This document shows positions 31,067 to 39,938 of a stretch of 64,000 nt of DNA, one piece after another. Position 1 is the first letter of the stretch, and each line of letters begins with the position of its first letter. Both the position numbers and the translations under genes were made by a program. Where the stretch lies: NCBI GenBank assembly GCA_927441425.1, contig CAKMKG010000014.1, positions 1-64,000 of the forward strand, read 5' to 3'. This DNA comes from an uncultured Bacillota bacterium (lineage in GTDB: Bacteria > Bacillota > Clostridia > Peptostreptococcales > Anaerovoracaceae). The notes under the pieces are model-generated. The model did no database searches. It was not told the origin of the DNA and was given only the letters and a program-made list of their open reading frames with translations.

Positions 31067-32968
31067 TTGAGCACTATTATTTTTCTGATCTTATTTCCGT
31101 TTGCAGTTGCCCTGGCTCTTTTGGTTCTCAAGACTGACGCGGCAAGAGATATGATCGTTAAGGTTGCATCCATCGTGATCGCAGCTGCTTCTGTTTATCT
31201 TGCAGTACAATACTTCGGCTCGGGCGGAGAATACTTTGATTTCGAGAGCGAAACCATCACTTATTTAATGATTGGAATCGAAACGTTACTCGGAGTCATG
31301 ATATTCTATCTGGGCATCAAATATAAGAAGTATGTTGCGTCAATTCTTGCGGCGATACAGACGCCTGTCATGTTATTCTTTGAGCTTGGCATCGGCCATA
31401 GCATCCATGCTGCGAATAACCTTTATGTCGACAGACTGTCCATTGTGATGGTTCTGATCATCGGTATCATCGGCACATTGATTTGCTGGTACTCCATTGG
31501 ATATATGAAGGATTTCCACCACCACCACCATGAGGAACCGGACAGAAGACCCAGGTTCTTTTTCCTGCTTTTCCTGTTCCTTTCAGCAATGTTTGGTATC
31601 GTAGTATCCAACAATCTGCTATGGCTGTATTTTTTCTGGGAGATCACCACGGTATGTTCCTTCTTCCTGATCGGATTTACAAAGACTCCGGAGGCGATCA
31701 AAAATTCATTCAGAGCCCTGGTATTTAACATGCTCGGCGCATTGGGATTTACACTGGCTATTGTTATTCTGGGCAAGTACTATGGAATCATGGAATTGAA
31801 TCAGCTGCTTGCTATGGGAGCGATGGGAGTCAGCGTTGTGCTTCCTGTTGCACTGCTTGCATTTGCAGGAATCACGAAGGCAGCCCAGATGCCGTTCAAC
31901 AGCTGGCTTCTGGGAGCCATGGTTGCTCCAACTCCGACTTCCGCTTTGCTCCACTCTTCCACAATGGTTAAGGCCGGTGTATTCCTGATCGTCAAGCTTT
32001 CACCGGTGCTTGGATGGAATCTCGCCGGGGTCATGGTCATGCTGGTAGGAGGGATTACCTTCCTTATGGCGTCCTTTGCGGCTATTTCCCAGAGCAATGC
32101 CAAGCGAGTGCTCGCATACTCGACCGTTGCCAACCTGGGACTGATCGTTGCCTGCGGCGGGATCGGAACCTATGCTGCCGTCTGGGCGGCAATTATGCTG
32201 ATTATATTCCACGCAGTTACCAAATCACTGTTATTCCTTTGTGTAGGTACTGCAGAACATAATATCGGAAGCAGAGATATCGAGGATATGGACGGTTTGT
32301 TCGGAAGAATGCCAAAGCTGGCGACCTTCATGATCGTCGGTATCGCCGGAATGTTCCTTGCTCCCTTTGGTATGCTCATCTCAAAATGGGCAGCTATGAA
32401 AGCGTTTATTGATTCCGGCAACGTACTGCTTGTTATGATGATCATATTCGGCAGTGCAGCCACCCTGTTCTACTGGACGAAATGGCTGGGCAAGATGGTC
32501 GCGATCATGGCGAAGCAAGAAAATATCCAGCAAAACGTACACAAGGAAGAATGGCTTGTGCTTACTTCTTTGACTGTATTGACTGTTGTGATCTGTCTGG
32601 TTTTCCCGGTCATGTCTTCCTTCCTGGTCGTTCCATATCTGGAGACAATCTATTCTTCTGTTGCAACACTGGCTTTGTCCTCCGGCAACATGTATATCAT
32701 GTCTGCCATGCTGGCTTTGGTTGTTTTACTGCCATTGCTGTTCTATGGAAAGACAAGCAAGAGAATCGTTCCGATCTATTTGGCAGGTGCAAACCTGGGA
32801 GACGATTTGACCTTCAGAGGATCTATGGACAAGGAAGTATCCGTATCACTGAAAAATTGGTATATGGATGACTATTTTGCTGAAAAGAGAATGAATTTGA
32901 TCGGTGTAATCGCTACAGTCGTCGTTCTTGTCACTGTATTTTCAATCTTACTAGGGGGGGTGCTGTAA
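31067..32968 (+). CDS. echA: Ech hydrogenase antiporter-like membrane subunit EchA
   Basis: 633 residues from TTG 31067, chosen because AGAGGAGG lies at 31053-31060; ATG 31031 is an in-frame alternative adding 12 residues. About 14-16 helices of the NuoL/MrpA antiporter family: WLYFFWEITTVCSFFLIGFT, AQMPFNSWLLGAMVAPTPTSALLHSSTMVKAGVFL (with the key Lys/His/Glu residues) and SNAKRVLAYSTVANLGLIVAC. It pumps H+ or Na+ in the membrane arm of a group 4 [NiFe] hydrogenase. A loop near residue 155 bears five histidines (FHHHHHEEPDR). Stop and echB ATG are adjacent. Confidence 0.92.
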   Translation: MSTIIFLILFPFAVALALLVLKTDAARDMIVKVASIVIAAASVYLAVQYFGSGGEYFDFESETITYLMIGIETLLGVMIFYLGIKYKKYVASILAAIQTPVMLFFELGIGHSIHAANNLYVDRLSIVMVLIIGIIGTLICWYSIGYMKDFHHHHHEEPDRRPRFFFLLFLFLSAMFGIVVSNNLLWLYFFWEITTVCSFFLIGFTKTPEAIKNSFRALVFNMLGALGFTLAIVILGKYYGIMELNQLLAMGAMGVSVVLPVALLAFAGITKAAQMPFNSWLLGAMVAPTPTSALLHSSTMVKAGVFLIVKLSPVLGWNLAGVMVMLVGGITFLMASFAAISQSNAKRVLAYSTVANLGLIVACGGIGTYAAVWAAIMLIIFHAVTKSLLFLCVGTAEHNIGSRDIEDMDGLFGRMPKLATFMIVGIAGMFLAPFGMLISKWAAMKAFIDSGNVLLVMMIIFGSAATLFYWTKWLGKMVAIMAKQENIQQNVHKEEWLVLTSLTVLTVVICLVFPVMSSFLVVPYLETIYSSVATLALSSGNMYIMSAMLALVVLLPLLFYGKTSKRIVPIYLAGANLGDDLTFRGSMDKEVSVSLKNWYMDDYFAEKRMNLIGVIATVVVLVTVFSILLGGVL

Positions 32969-33841
32969 ATGAATTTAACAACGAGTATCATCGGCATCGC
33001 AGCATATCTTATCCTTGCACCGATCGCCGGAGGCCTACTGGCCGGAATAGACAGAAAGATTTCTGCAAGAATGCAGGGTCGATTCGGACCACCGATTCTC
33101 CAGCCGTTTTATGATTTCTTCAAGCTGTTGGAAAAGGAGCCTATCACAGTAAATAGGGTTCAGGATTTCTACGTTATGTGCTTTTTCATATTCATCGTCA
33201 TTACAGGATGCCTCTTCTTTGCAGGAGGAGATTTGCTGCTGATCATCTTTTCATTGACACTGGCAAGCATCTTCCTAGTAATCGCAGCATTTTCATCCAA
33301 TTCTCCCTACGCTCAGATCGGAGCGGAACGAGAACTGCTGCAGATGATGGCATACGAACCAATGGTTCTGATCACCGCAGTCGGCTTCTATATTCTAAAC
33401 GGAAGCTTTAATATTTCAGATATTGTGTCATCTCAGGTGATGGGAATACAGTACCTGCCGGGTATATTTATCGGATTTGTGTATATTCTAACTATCAAGC
33501 TTCGAAAATCACCTTTTGATTTGAGTATGTCTCACCATGGGCATCAGGAGCTGGTAAAAGGACTGACGACTGAGTTTTCCGGAAAGACGATGGCAGTTAT
33601 CGAAATCGCTCACTGGTATGAAAACATATTCCTTCTGGGATTTGTTTATCTGTTCTTTGCAAATTCACTTGCATGGAGCCCGGTATTGGCGGTTGTCGTC
33701 TGTCTTGCAACGTATTTCCTGGAAATTCTGATTGATAATAGCTATGCAAGAATGAAGTGGCAGTTCGCGATTAACGCATCCTGGATCGTTGCGATCACCT
33801 TTGGATTTGTTAATCTGTTGGTTCTGTACTTCATCAGTTAA
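32969..33841 (+). CDS. echB: Ech hydrogenase membrane subunit EchB (NuoH-like)
   Basis: 290 residues with about eight helices. GGLLAGIDRKISARMQGRFGPPILQPFYDFFKLLEKEPI and SSNSPYAQIGAERELLQMMAYEPMVLITAVGFY are the NuoH/HycD quinone-cavity-like loop with conserved Arg and Glu; KLRKSPFDLSMSHHGHQELVKGLTTEFSG follows. It links the hydrophilic hydrogenase to the pumping subunit and is thought to transmit conformational change. The ATG directly follows the echA stop. Confidence 0.95.
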   Translation: MNLTTSIIGIAAYLILAPIAGGLLAGIDRKISARMQGRFGPPILQPFYDFFKLLEKEPITVNRVQDFYVMCFFIFIVITGCLFFAGGDLLLIIFSLTLASIFLVIAAFSSNSPYAQIGAERELLQMMAYEPMVLITAVGFYILNGSFNISDIVSSQVMGIQYLPGIFIGFVYILTIKLRKSPFDLSMSHHGHQELVKGLTTEFSGKTMAVIEIAHWYENIFLLGFVYLFFANSLAWSPVLAVVVCLATYFLEILIDNSYARMKWQFAINASWIVAITFGFVNLLVLYFIS

Positions 33842-33854
33842 GGAGGTGTAATTA

Positions 33855-34325
33855 ATGTCATATGTAACAAAATCACCGTGGATCATCCATTATGACGGTT
33901 CAAGCTGTAACGGATGTGACATAGAAGTATTGGCATGCCTTACACCGATGTACGATGTAGAGAGATTCGGTATCATCAATACCGGAAATCCAAAGCATGC
34001 AGATATTTTTCTGGTGACAGGTTCTGTTAACGAGCAGAACATCACAGTAGTAAAGCTAATTTATGAGCAGATGCCGGAACCGAAGGTTGTCGTAGCCATC
34101 GGAATTTGTGCGACCTCTGGCGGCATTTTTAAGGAATGCTATAACATCATGGGGGGTATTGACACCGTGATCCCGGTTGATGTATATGTTCCCGGATGTG
34201 CGGCTAGACCGGAAGCGATCATCGATGGTGTTGTAAAGGGTCTTGGTGTATTGGCTGAGAAACGTGCCGCGATGGATCAGAAGCCTGCAGTCGCAGCAGA
34301 AGTAAAAGAAAAGGAGGAGGCTTAG
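33855..34325 (+). CDS. echC: Ech hydrogenase small subunit EchC (NuoB-like)
   Basis: 156 residues. The proximal [4Fe-4S] cluster ligands are in SSCNGCDIEVLACLTP, CATSGG and VPGCAARPEAI, as in NuoB/small hydrogenase subunits of group 4. It passes electrons between the EchF ferredoxin and the Ni-Fe site of EchE. An acidic-basic tail (AAEVKEKEEA) is extra. AAGGAGG precedes the ATG. Confidence 0.95.
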   Translation: MSYVTKSPWIIHYDGSSCNGCDIEVLACLTPMYDVERFGIINTGNPKHADIFLVTGSVNEQNITVVKLIYEQMPEPKVVVAIGICATSGGIFKECYNIMGGIDTVIPVDVYVPGCAARPEAIIDGVVKGLGVLAEKRAAMDQKPAVAAEVKEKEEA

Positions 34326-34326
34326 C

Positions 34327-34683
34327 ATGAGTGAACAGTGGAAGATTCAAAATTTCATTTCCATTGAGCCTACCCAATTAGTAGATACGCTTCAGGATTA
34401 TAAGGCAGAGGGCTACCGTTTGGCGCAAGTCCATTGTACAAAAGTTTCCGAAGGATTTGAACTGACCTATTCCTTAGACAAGGATCACGTCCTGACGAAT
34501 TTTAGAATTATTCTTCCTGAAGAAGAAGAAATCATGAGCATCACCGGCATTTACTGGGCTGCATTTATCTATGAAAATGAGATGCAGGATCTGTTCGGCG
34601 TTAAGTTCAAGCATATGGCGCTCAATTATGGCGGCCACTTCTACAAGGTTTCACAGCCTACACCGTGGAACCCAAAAGACTGA
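34327..34683 (+). CDS. echD: Ech hydrogenase subunit EchD (NuoC-like)
   Basis: 118 residues of the NuoC/30-kDa family: a ferredoxin-like fold with ITGIYWAAFIYENEMQDLFGVKFKHMALNYGGHFYKV, the region that contacts the large subunit. In Ech hydrogenases EchD is a short, cofactor-free subunit of the hydrophilic arm. It begins 1 nt after the echC stop, with GGAGGAGG in the echC end. Confidence 0.93.
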   Translation: MSEQWKIQNFISIEPTQLVDTLQDYKAEGYRLAQVHCTKVSEGFELTYSLDKDHVLTNFRIILPEEEEIMSITGIYWAAFIYENEMQDLFGVKFKHMALNYGGHFYKVSQPTPWNPKD

Positions 34684-34703
34684 GAAAGGAAGGTAGATTA
34701 AAA

Positions 34704-35786
34704 ATGGGTAAAAGAACTATTATTCCTTTCGGACCGCAGCATCCTGTTCTCCCTGAGCCGGTACATCTTGATCTGGTAATCGAAGATGAAAAGGTAGTGG
34801 AAGCGATTCCTTCTATTGGATTCATACACAGAGGCCTGGAAAAGCTAGTGGAAAAAAAGGAGTATACTGAATTAGTATACGTAATCGAAAGAATTTGCGG
34901 TATTTGCAGCTTTGGACATGGCTGGGGATATTGCCATACAGTTGAAGGTCTCATGGGTATTGAAATTCCTGAGAGAGCGGAATACCTGAGAACCATCTGG
35001 CATGAGCTTTCCAGAGTACACAGCCATCTGCTGTGGCTGGGGCTTCTGGCAGACGGCTTTGGATTTGAAAGTTTGTTCATGCACTGCTGGAGACTTAGAG
35101 AGAGAGTGCTTGACTTATTCGAAAAGACAACAGGCGGCAGAGTTATCTTCTCTGTATGTAAAGTTGGTGGAGTAAGAAAAGATATCGATAAGGAAACCCT
35201 TGATGAAATGGTTTCTGTTCTGCGAGGAATGGAAAAAGAGCTCAAAGAGCTTACCGAGACCTTTATCAATGATTATTCCGTAAAGAACAGACTCGTCGGC
35301 GTTGGCTATCTTTCCAAAGAGGATGCCATTGAGCTTTGTGCAGTAGGTCCTATGGCCAGAGCGTCCGGAATCAGACAGGATATCAGGCTGACCGGAAACG
35401 GCGTATATGATAAGCTTGAATTTGAGCCTTGCGTAGAAACAGCAGGAGACTGCTATGCCAGAACTTTGGTCAGAATGCGTGAGGTATATCAGTCCATCGA
35501 CATGATCGCGAAGGCGGTTGAACTCATTCCTGACGGAGAAATCTCAGTTCCGGTAAAAGGAAATGTACCGAAGGGTGAATTTATGGCCAGATTGGAACAG
35601 CCAAGAGGAGAAGCATTCTATTATTCCAAGGGTGCCGATTCCAAGTTCCTGGAAAGAATCCGCGTCAGGACCCCTACCAATATGAATATACCTGCTATGG
35701 TTAAGACGTTGCAGGGCTGTGATTTGGCAGACGTTCCCATGTTAATTTTAACAATTGACCCATGTATCAGTTGTACAGAAAGGTAG
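34704..35786 (+). CDS. echE: Ech hydrogenase large subunit EchE (NuoD-like, Ni-Fe site)
   Basis: 360 residues from ATG 34704 (GGAAGG upstream; 34665 is in frame but without a site). Both Ni ligands pairs are intact: RICGICSFGHG near residue 65 and DPCISCTER at the C-terminus. This makes it a real [NiFe] hydrogenase and not a complex I NuoD. PFGPQHPVLPEPVHLDLVIEDE is the N-terminal mark. It ends right at CTER without the long tail cut by endopeptidase in other groups, the usual form for Ech-type. Group 4e is the likely class. Confidence 0.95.
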   Translation: MGKRTIIPFGPQHPVLPEPVHLDLVIEDEKVVEAIPSIGFIHRGLEKLVEKKEYTELVYVIERICGICSFGHGWGYCHTVEGLMGIEIPERAEYLRTIWHELSRVHSHLLWLGLLADGFGFESLFMHCWRLRERVLDLFEKTTGGRVIFSVCKVGGVRKDIDKETLDEMVSVLRGMEKELKELTETFINDYSVKNRLVGVGYLSKEDAIELCAVGPMARASGIRQDIRLTGNGVYDKLEFEPCVETAGDCYARTLVRMREVYQSIDMIAKAVELIPDGEISVPVKGNVPKGEFMARLEQPRGEAFYYSKGADSKFLERIRVRTPTNMNIPAMVKTLQGCDLADVPMLILTIDPCISCTER

Positions 35787-35795
35787 GTGAGAGGA

Positions 35796-36218
35796 ATGGC
35801 AGCATTTAAATTAGGAAAAATGATCCTCAGAAGCTTGTTCAAAAAGCCAGCCACTCTCATGTATCCCGTTGTACCGAGAGTATGGCAGGAAAGAACCAGA
35901 GGCCACATCGAGAATGAGATCAATGATTGCATCTTCTGCGGGATTTGTCAGAAGAAATGCCCGACCAACGCACTGGTTGTGGATAAGGCAAAAAGATCAT
36001 GGACCATTGAACGCATGCAATGTATCCAGTGTAGCTGCTGTGTAGAGGTATGCCCAAAGAAATGCTTGACGAACGAGAATACATATACGACGCCAAGCAC
36101 GGAGAAAGTTGTGGATACCTATGTGGGAGCGGCACCGGAACCAAAGCCTGTACCAAAAGTTGAACCGAAGATTGAGCCAAAAGCTGAGCCGGAAGTGGTT
36201 GAGGAAAAAGCTGAATAA
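35796..36218 (+). CDS. echF: Ech hydrogenase ferredoxin-like subunit EchF
   Basis: 140 residues from ATG 35796 (GTG 35787 is an alternative). Two [4Fe-4S] motifs CIFCGICQKKCP and CIQCSCCVEVCP take electrons from soluble ferredoxin to EchC. KKPATLMYPVVPRVWQERTRGHI is the NuoI-like entry. A Pro/Glu/Lys-rich tail of about 45 residues (KPVPKVEPKIEPKAEPEVVEE) is unusual for the family. The stop overlaps hypA's ATG (TAATG), tying hydrogenase to maturation. Confidence 0.94.
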   Translation: MAAFKLGKMILRSLFKKPATLMYPVVPRVWQERTRGHIENEINDCIFCGICQKKCPTNALVVDKAKRSWTIERMQCIQCSCCVEVCPKKCLTNENTYTTPSTEKVVDTYVGAAPEPKPVPKVEPKIEPKAEPEVVEEKAE

Positions 36219-36562
36219 TGCATGAATTTCCGATTACACAACAAATTATAAAACTAGCCGAGAAGCACGCAACGGAGTTGTGTGCTTCTCGAATAAAATC
36301 CATAAAGCTGGTAGTAGGGGATTACTGCGGCTTTGTCGGTGATTCCATTCAGATGTATTTTGATGTCATCTCGGAAGGGACCCTTTGCGAGGGAGCCACC
36401 ATAGAGATCGAACACGTAAAACCAAAAATGAAATGTACCGGATGCGGAACGCTGTTTGAGAGAGAATTCCTCTCCTTTGCGTGCCCGAAATGCGGAGCAG
36501 ACGGTGAACCGACGGAGATCGGCAAGGAATTTTATATTGAGTCTATAGAAATCGAACGGTGA
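36218..36562 (+). CDS. hypA: Hydrogenase maturation nickel metallochaperone HypA
   Basis: 114 residues. Starts MHEFPITQQII with the Ni-binding His2 (MHE). The zinc site is CTGCG...CPKCG in the second half. HypA inserts Ni(II) into the hydrogenase large subunit with HypB. It overlaps echF by one base. A structured repeat begins at its stop codon. Confidence 0.95.
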   Translation: MHEFPITQQIIKLAEKHATELCASRIKSIKLVVGDYCGFVGDSIQMYFDVISEGTLCEGATIEIEHVKPKMKCTGCGTLFEREFLSFACPKCGADGEPTEIGKEFYIESIEIER

Positions 36563-36656
36563 AAAGTATTTTCCCGAAAACCGCCGACTTTGTGATGCTA
36601 CGCATCGAAGTCGGTGATCGGTTTCACGGTTTTTCTTAGAAAACACTTTTCCCCGT
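36556..36656 (+). repeat. Structured intergenic repeat, copy 2
   Basis: Same core as copies 1 and 3. Internal stem CCGACTT/AAGTCGG with hairpin GATGC-TAC-GCATC, then ATCGGTTTCACGG and TTAGAAAACACTTTTC. The outer stem ACGGTGAAAAGTATTTTC pairs with GAAAACACTTTTCCCCGT. It overlaps the hypA stop codon. Confidence 0.8.
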
Positions 36657-36718
36657 CGGCAATCAACTGATAGTAAGTATACTTGCGGATGAGTAAACAT
36701 CCGAGCAGGAGGAAAATT

Positions 36719-37459
36719 ATGCATGATGTTCTTAAGGTCAACATGATGGCAAACATTCATGATGAGAATGACCATATCGCGTCTCACACCAATGAGGATT
36801 TGACCGATCAGCATATTTACGTGATCAATGTTATGGGGGCGCCGGGAGTTGGCAAGACCACCACGTTGAAAAATATCATTAAGAATTTACAAGGCTTGAA
36901 GCCTTATGTCATAGAAGGCGATATCGAATCCGATATCGACACCAGAGATCTGCGCAGTCTTGGAATTGATACATTCCAGATCAATACCTTCGGTGCCTGC
37001 CATCTGGATGCACCGATGATCCATAATCAGGTTCAAAACATCAAATTTGATGAAAAAGGAGTTCTCTTCATCGAGAACATTGGAAATCTGGTCTGTCCTG
37101 CAGAATTCAGTATTGGAGAACATTGCAAAATGCTGATTTCCACCGTTACCGAAGGAAGTGACAAACCCTACAAATATCCTCTGGCCTTCGAAAAGGCCGA
37201 TGCGATCCTATTAAACAAGGTGGATTTGCTGCCGTATCTGGATTTTGATGAAGACTTCTATATGAAGGGTGTTAGAGCACTGAACAAAGAAGTACCTGTG
37301 TTCAAAGTATCCGGCAAAACCGGAGAGGGCTTTGCAGAGGTCGCTGCCTGGATTCAAGAAAGAGCGCAGGAAGAAAAAACTGCTCACCATCACCATCATG
37401 GTGTTGAAAACGATCATCACCATCATCATGATCATGATACCGCCCATAACCATGATTGA
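36719..37459 (+). CDS. hypB: Hydrogenase maturation GTPase HypB
   Basis: 246 residues from ATG 36719 (AGGAGG at 36706-36712; 36683 in frame but unlikely). P-loop GAPGVGKTT, IEGDIESDIDTRDLR, FIENIGNLVCPAEFSIGE (metal-site Cys and nucleotide contact), and NKVDLLPY (NKxD). GTP hydrolysis drives Ni insertion. The usual N-terminal Cys nickel motif and His-rich segment are absent; instead the protein ends in 13 histidines among Asp/Glu/Asn (HHHHHGVENDHHHHH and HDHDTAHNHD), a likely nickel store at the other end. Confidence 0.95.
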   Translation: MHDVLKVNMMANIHDENDHIASHTNEDLTDQHIYVINVMGAPGVGKTTTLKNIIKNLQGLKPYVIEGDIESDIDTRDLRSLGIDTFQINTFGACHLDAPMIHNQVQNIKFDEKGVLFIENIGNLVCPAEFSIGEHCKMLISTVTEGSDKPYKYPLAFEKADAILLNKVDLLPYLDFDEDFYMKGVRALNKEVPVFKVSGKTGEGFAEVAAWIQERAQEEKTAHHHHHGVENDHHHHHDHDTAHNHD

Positions 37460-37482
37460 GCCGAAACCGAGAGGTTAGAAAA

Positions 37483-39885
37483 ATGTCCAACAAAAAAACC
37501 GTAAAAATTAAAATATGGGGCATCGTGCAAGGGGTCGGCTTTCGGCCCTTTGTTGCGAAACTGGCAGACCGCTTTCAGATGCAAGGAGAAGTGCTCAACA
37601 TCGGCGGTCTTGTTGATATTATTCTGACGGATACCCCGGATAAGATAGAATGCTTTCTCGAAGCATTGAAACAGGAGAAACCATTGCCGGCAGAAATCGT
37701 CCATCTTAAAATTGAAGCGCTGGAGCCTCGTGAATTCAGTACCTTTACCATACAGGACAGCGACGAAGGGGATGACGAAGCAGCCATGATCCCGGCGGAT
37801 TTATCCATCTGTCCCGACTGCCTTGCCGAGCTGCAGGATGAAAAAAACCCAAGGTATCTGCATCCGTTTATCAGCTGCATGGTATGCGGACCGCGATATA
37901 CGATAATAGATAAGATCCCTTATGATAGAGAAAATACTGCAATGACAGACTTCCCAATGTGCGATTTCTGTTGTGAAGAATATACAGATCGCATGGATCG
38001 GCGCTACCATGCCCAGACCGTGTCCTGCCATGACTGCGGGCCCATCCTTGAATTCCGGATGACGAGAGAGAAAGAAGAGCGGCAGGAAGCGGCTTCCGTC
38101 GGGATTATTGGAATCCATGCAGATGAGAAAATAATGGAAAGAGCCGTTCAACCCTACGCATGGGCTGGAATGCTTCTTTTAAAAGGAAAGATCATCGCCC
38201 TAAAGAGTATCGGTGGATACAACTTTGTCTGCAGTCCCTTCAAAGAGGAGACTGTGAAGAAGCTTCGCCGTTTGAAAATCAGAGAAGAAAAACCTTTTGC
38301 CGTCATGTTCCGGGATATGGAGCAGATCAGAGAATACTGCCACGTTGGCACAGAGGAGGAAGAACTACTTCTCTCCAACGCCAAACCCATCGTTCTGTTG
38401 GAGCGCAAGCCCTCGGACATTTGTCAGGAAGTATATAAGACGAGCCGCTTTATCGGCGCATTTCTTCCCAGTATGGGCATCCAATATATGTTGATCGACC
38501 TTTGCGGACCGTTGATTATGACCAGCGCCAACCTTTCCGACATGCCTATTATTAAGGATGACGAAGAAATGTTTGATCTCCAGGATAAGATGAATTGGGA
38601 ACCGGATGGAGAAAAGCTGCTCTCGGCAGTATTCTATCATGAAAGAAAGATACGCATCCCACTGGATGATTCTGTATCGAGAGTTATAGATGGCCAGCCT
38701 CAGATGATCAGAAGAGCCAAGGGCTATGCCCCGGTTCCATTGTATATTAACAATAAACTTACGAAGCAGGATATGATTCTGGCAACCGGTGGACAGTTGA
38801 AGTCTTCTTTTTCTTTGAGTAAAGGGCCTTTTGCATACATTGGACAATATCTTGGCGACCTGGACAGCCGGGAGGCAGAGCAACTCTATGAAGAAAACGT
38901 TGAACGGATGGAAACACTGTTCCGTATCCAGCCAAAGCTGATCGTCAGCGATCTCCATCCTCTCTATTTCACCACCCAATATGCTGCCCAGTACGCACAG
39001 AACCATGGAGTCAAGCACTTGAAGGTACAGCATCATCATGCCCATGTGGCTTCGGTGATAGCGGAGCATGATCTTCAGGAGCCGGTGATTGGTGTTAGCT
39101 TTGATGGAACGGGATACGGAACAGACGGCGCGATCTGGGGTGGAGAATTTCTGGTTTGTCAGGGAACGGATTTTCGGCGGGCGGGACATCTGGAATATGT
39201 CAAAATGATTGGCGGTGATGCCTCTATGCGAGAGGGCTGGAAATCAGCGTTCAGTTATCTGTACCATTACCGAAAGCTGAAGGAGCCTGAGGACTCCAGA
39301 TGGGCCATTGTAAAAGCGGGACTGGAGCATAATGTCAATACCATCAATAGCTCCAGTATGGGAAGACTGTTTGATGGTATGGCCGCGTTTGCTGGAATTC
39401 ACGACAGGAACAGGTATGAGGGTGAATGTGCCATTATGCTGGAAAATGCTGCGGCGGAGGCGATGGCAGAGGGATTGGAACCGTGGGAGATGGCCTTTGA
39501 TATCATGCAGAGTGATATCACAGAGCGTGATACTATAGCGAAGGAAGCGTTCCGGAGGATATTGATTTCCGCAGCTCCGATTTTCCGATGTACAGAGGAT
39601 GGTCTGCTTGCCGGGATCGATAAGCGGAGAATCGCATTGGGCTTCCATTTTGCAGTGGCAGATATGGTTTTACAGGTATGCAAGATGATCCGTCAAAAGG
39701 ATGAACTGAATACGGTTGCATTGACCGGAGGGGTCTTTCAGAATAAGATCCTGATGGAGCGCACCCTTGCCATGCTGCGAAGTGAAAATTTTCGCCCATG
39801 TTATAATATCTCGGTGGGGCCCAACGACGGCGGGATTTGCCTGGGACAAAATCTCATCGGCATGAAATATTTGACTGCAAAATAG
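37483..39885 (+). CDS. hypF: Carbamoyltransferase HypF
   Basis: 800 residues from ATG 37483. An acylphosphatase domain (IWGIVQGVGFRPFV), a zinc-finger region with CPDCLAEL, CMVCGPRYT, CDFCCEEYT and CHDCGP, a YrdC-like domain (IAYKSIGGYNFVCS, REEKPFAVMFRD, GAFLPSMGIQYML), and a Kae1-like carbamoyltransferase domain with VQHHHAHVASVIAEH and FDGTGYG. It uses carbamoyl phosphate and ATP to put a carbamoyl group on HypE, the source of the CN ligands of the Ni-Fe site. Confidence 0.96.
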   Translation: MSNKKTVKIKIWGIVQGVGFRPFVAKLADRFQMQGEVLNIGGLVDIILTDTPDKIECFLEALKQEKPLPAEIVHLKIEALEPREFSTFTIQDSDEGDDEAAMIPADLSICPDCLAELQDEKNPRYLHPFISCMVCGPRYTIIDKIPYDRENTAMTDFPMCDFCCEEYTDRMDRRYHAQTVSCHDCGPILEFRMTREKEERQEAASVGIIGIHADEKIMERAVQPYAWAGMLLLKGKIIALKSIGGYNFVCSPFKEETVKKLRRLKIREEKPFAVMFRDMEQIREYCHVGTEEEELLLSNAKPIVLLERKPSDICQEVYKTSRFIGAFLPSMGIQYMLIDLCGPLIMTSANLSDMPIIKDDEEMFDLQDKMNWEPDGEKLLSAVFYHERKIRIPLDDSVSRVIDGQPQMIRRAKGYAPVPLYINNKLTKQDMILATGGQLKSSFSLSKGPFAYIGQYLGDLDSREAEQLYEENVERMETLFRIQPKLIVSDLHPLYFTTQYAAQYAQNHGVKHLKVQHHHAHVASVIAEHDLQEPVIGVSFDGTGYGTDGAIWGGEFLVCQGTDFRRAGHLEYVKMIGGDASMREGWKSAFSYLYHYRKLKEPEDSRWAIVKAGLEHNVNTINSSSMGRLFDGMAAFAGIHDRNRYEGECAIMLENAAAEAMAEGLEPWEMAFDIMQSDITERDTIAKEAFRRILISAAPIFRCTEDGLLAGIDKRRIALGFHFAVADMVLQVCKMIRQKDELNTVALTGGVFQNKILMERTLAMLRSENFRPCYNISVGPNDGGICLGQNLIGMKYLTAK

Positions 39886-39938
39886 CATAATGTTAATATC
39901 AGAAGAGAGTATTAAATCAAGGGAAAAGGGGTTCAAGG

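Noticed and set aside
34658-35269. 203-residue Ser-rich minus-strand frame
   Set aside because: Antisense to echE, no family pattern.
38365-39189. 274-residue open frame on the minus strand
   Set aside because: It lies wholly inside hypF, has no ribosome site and no recognisable domain; it is a shadow of hypF codon use.
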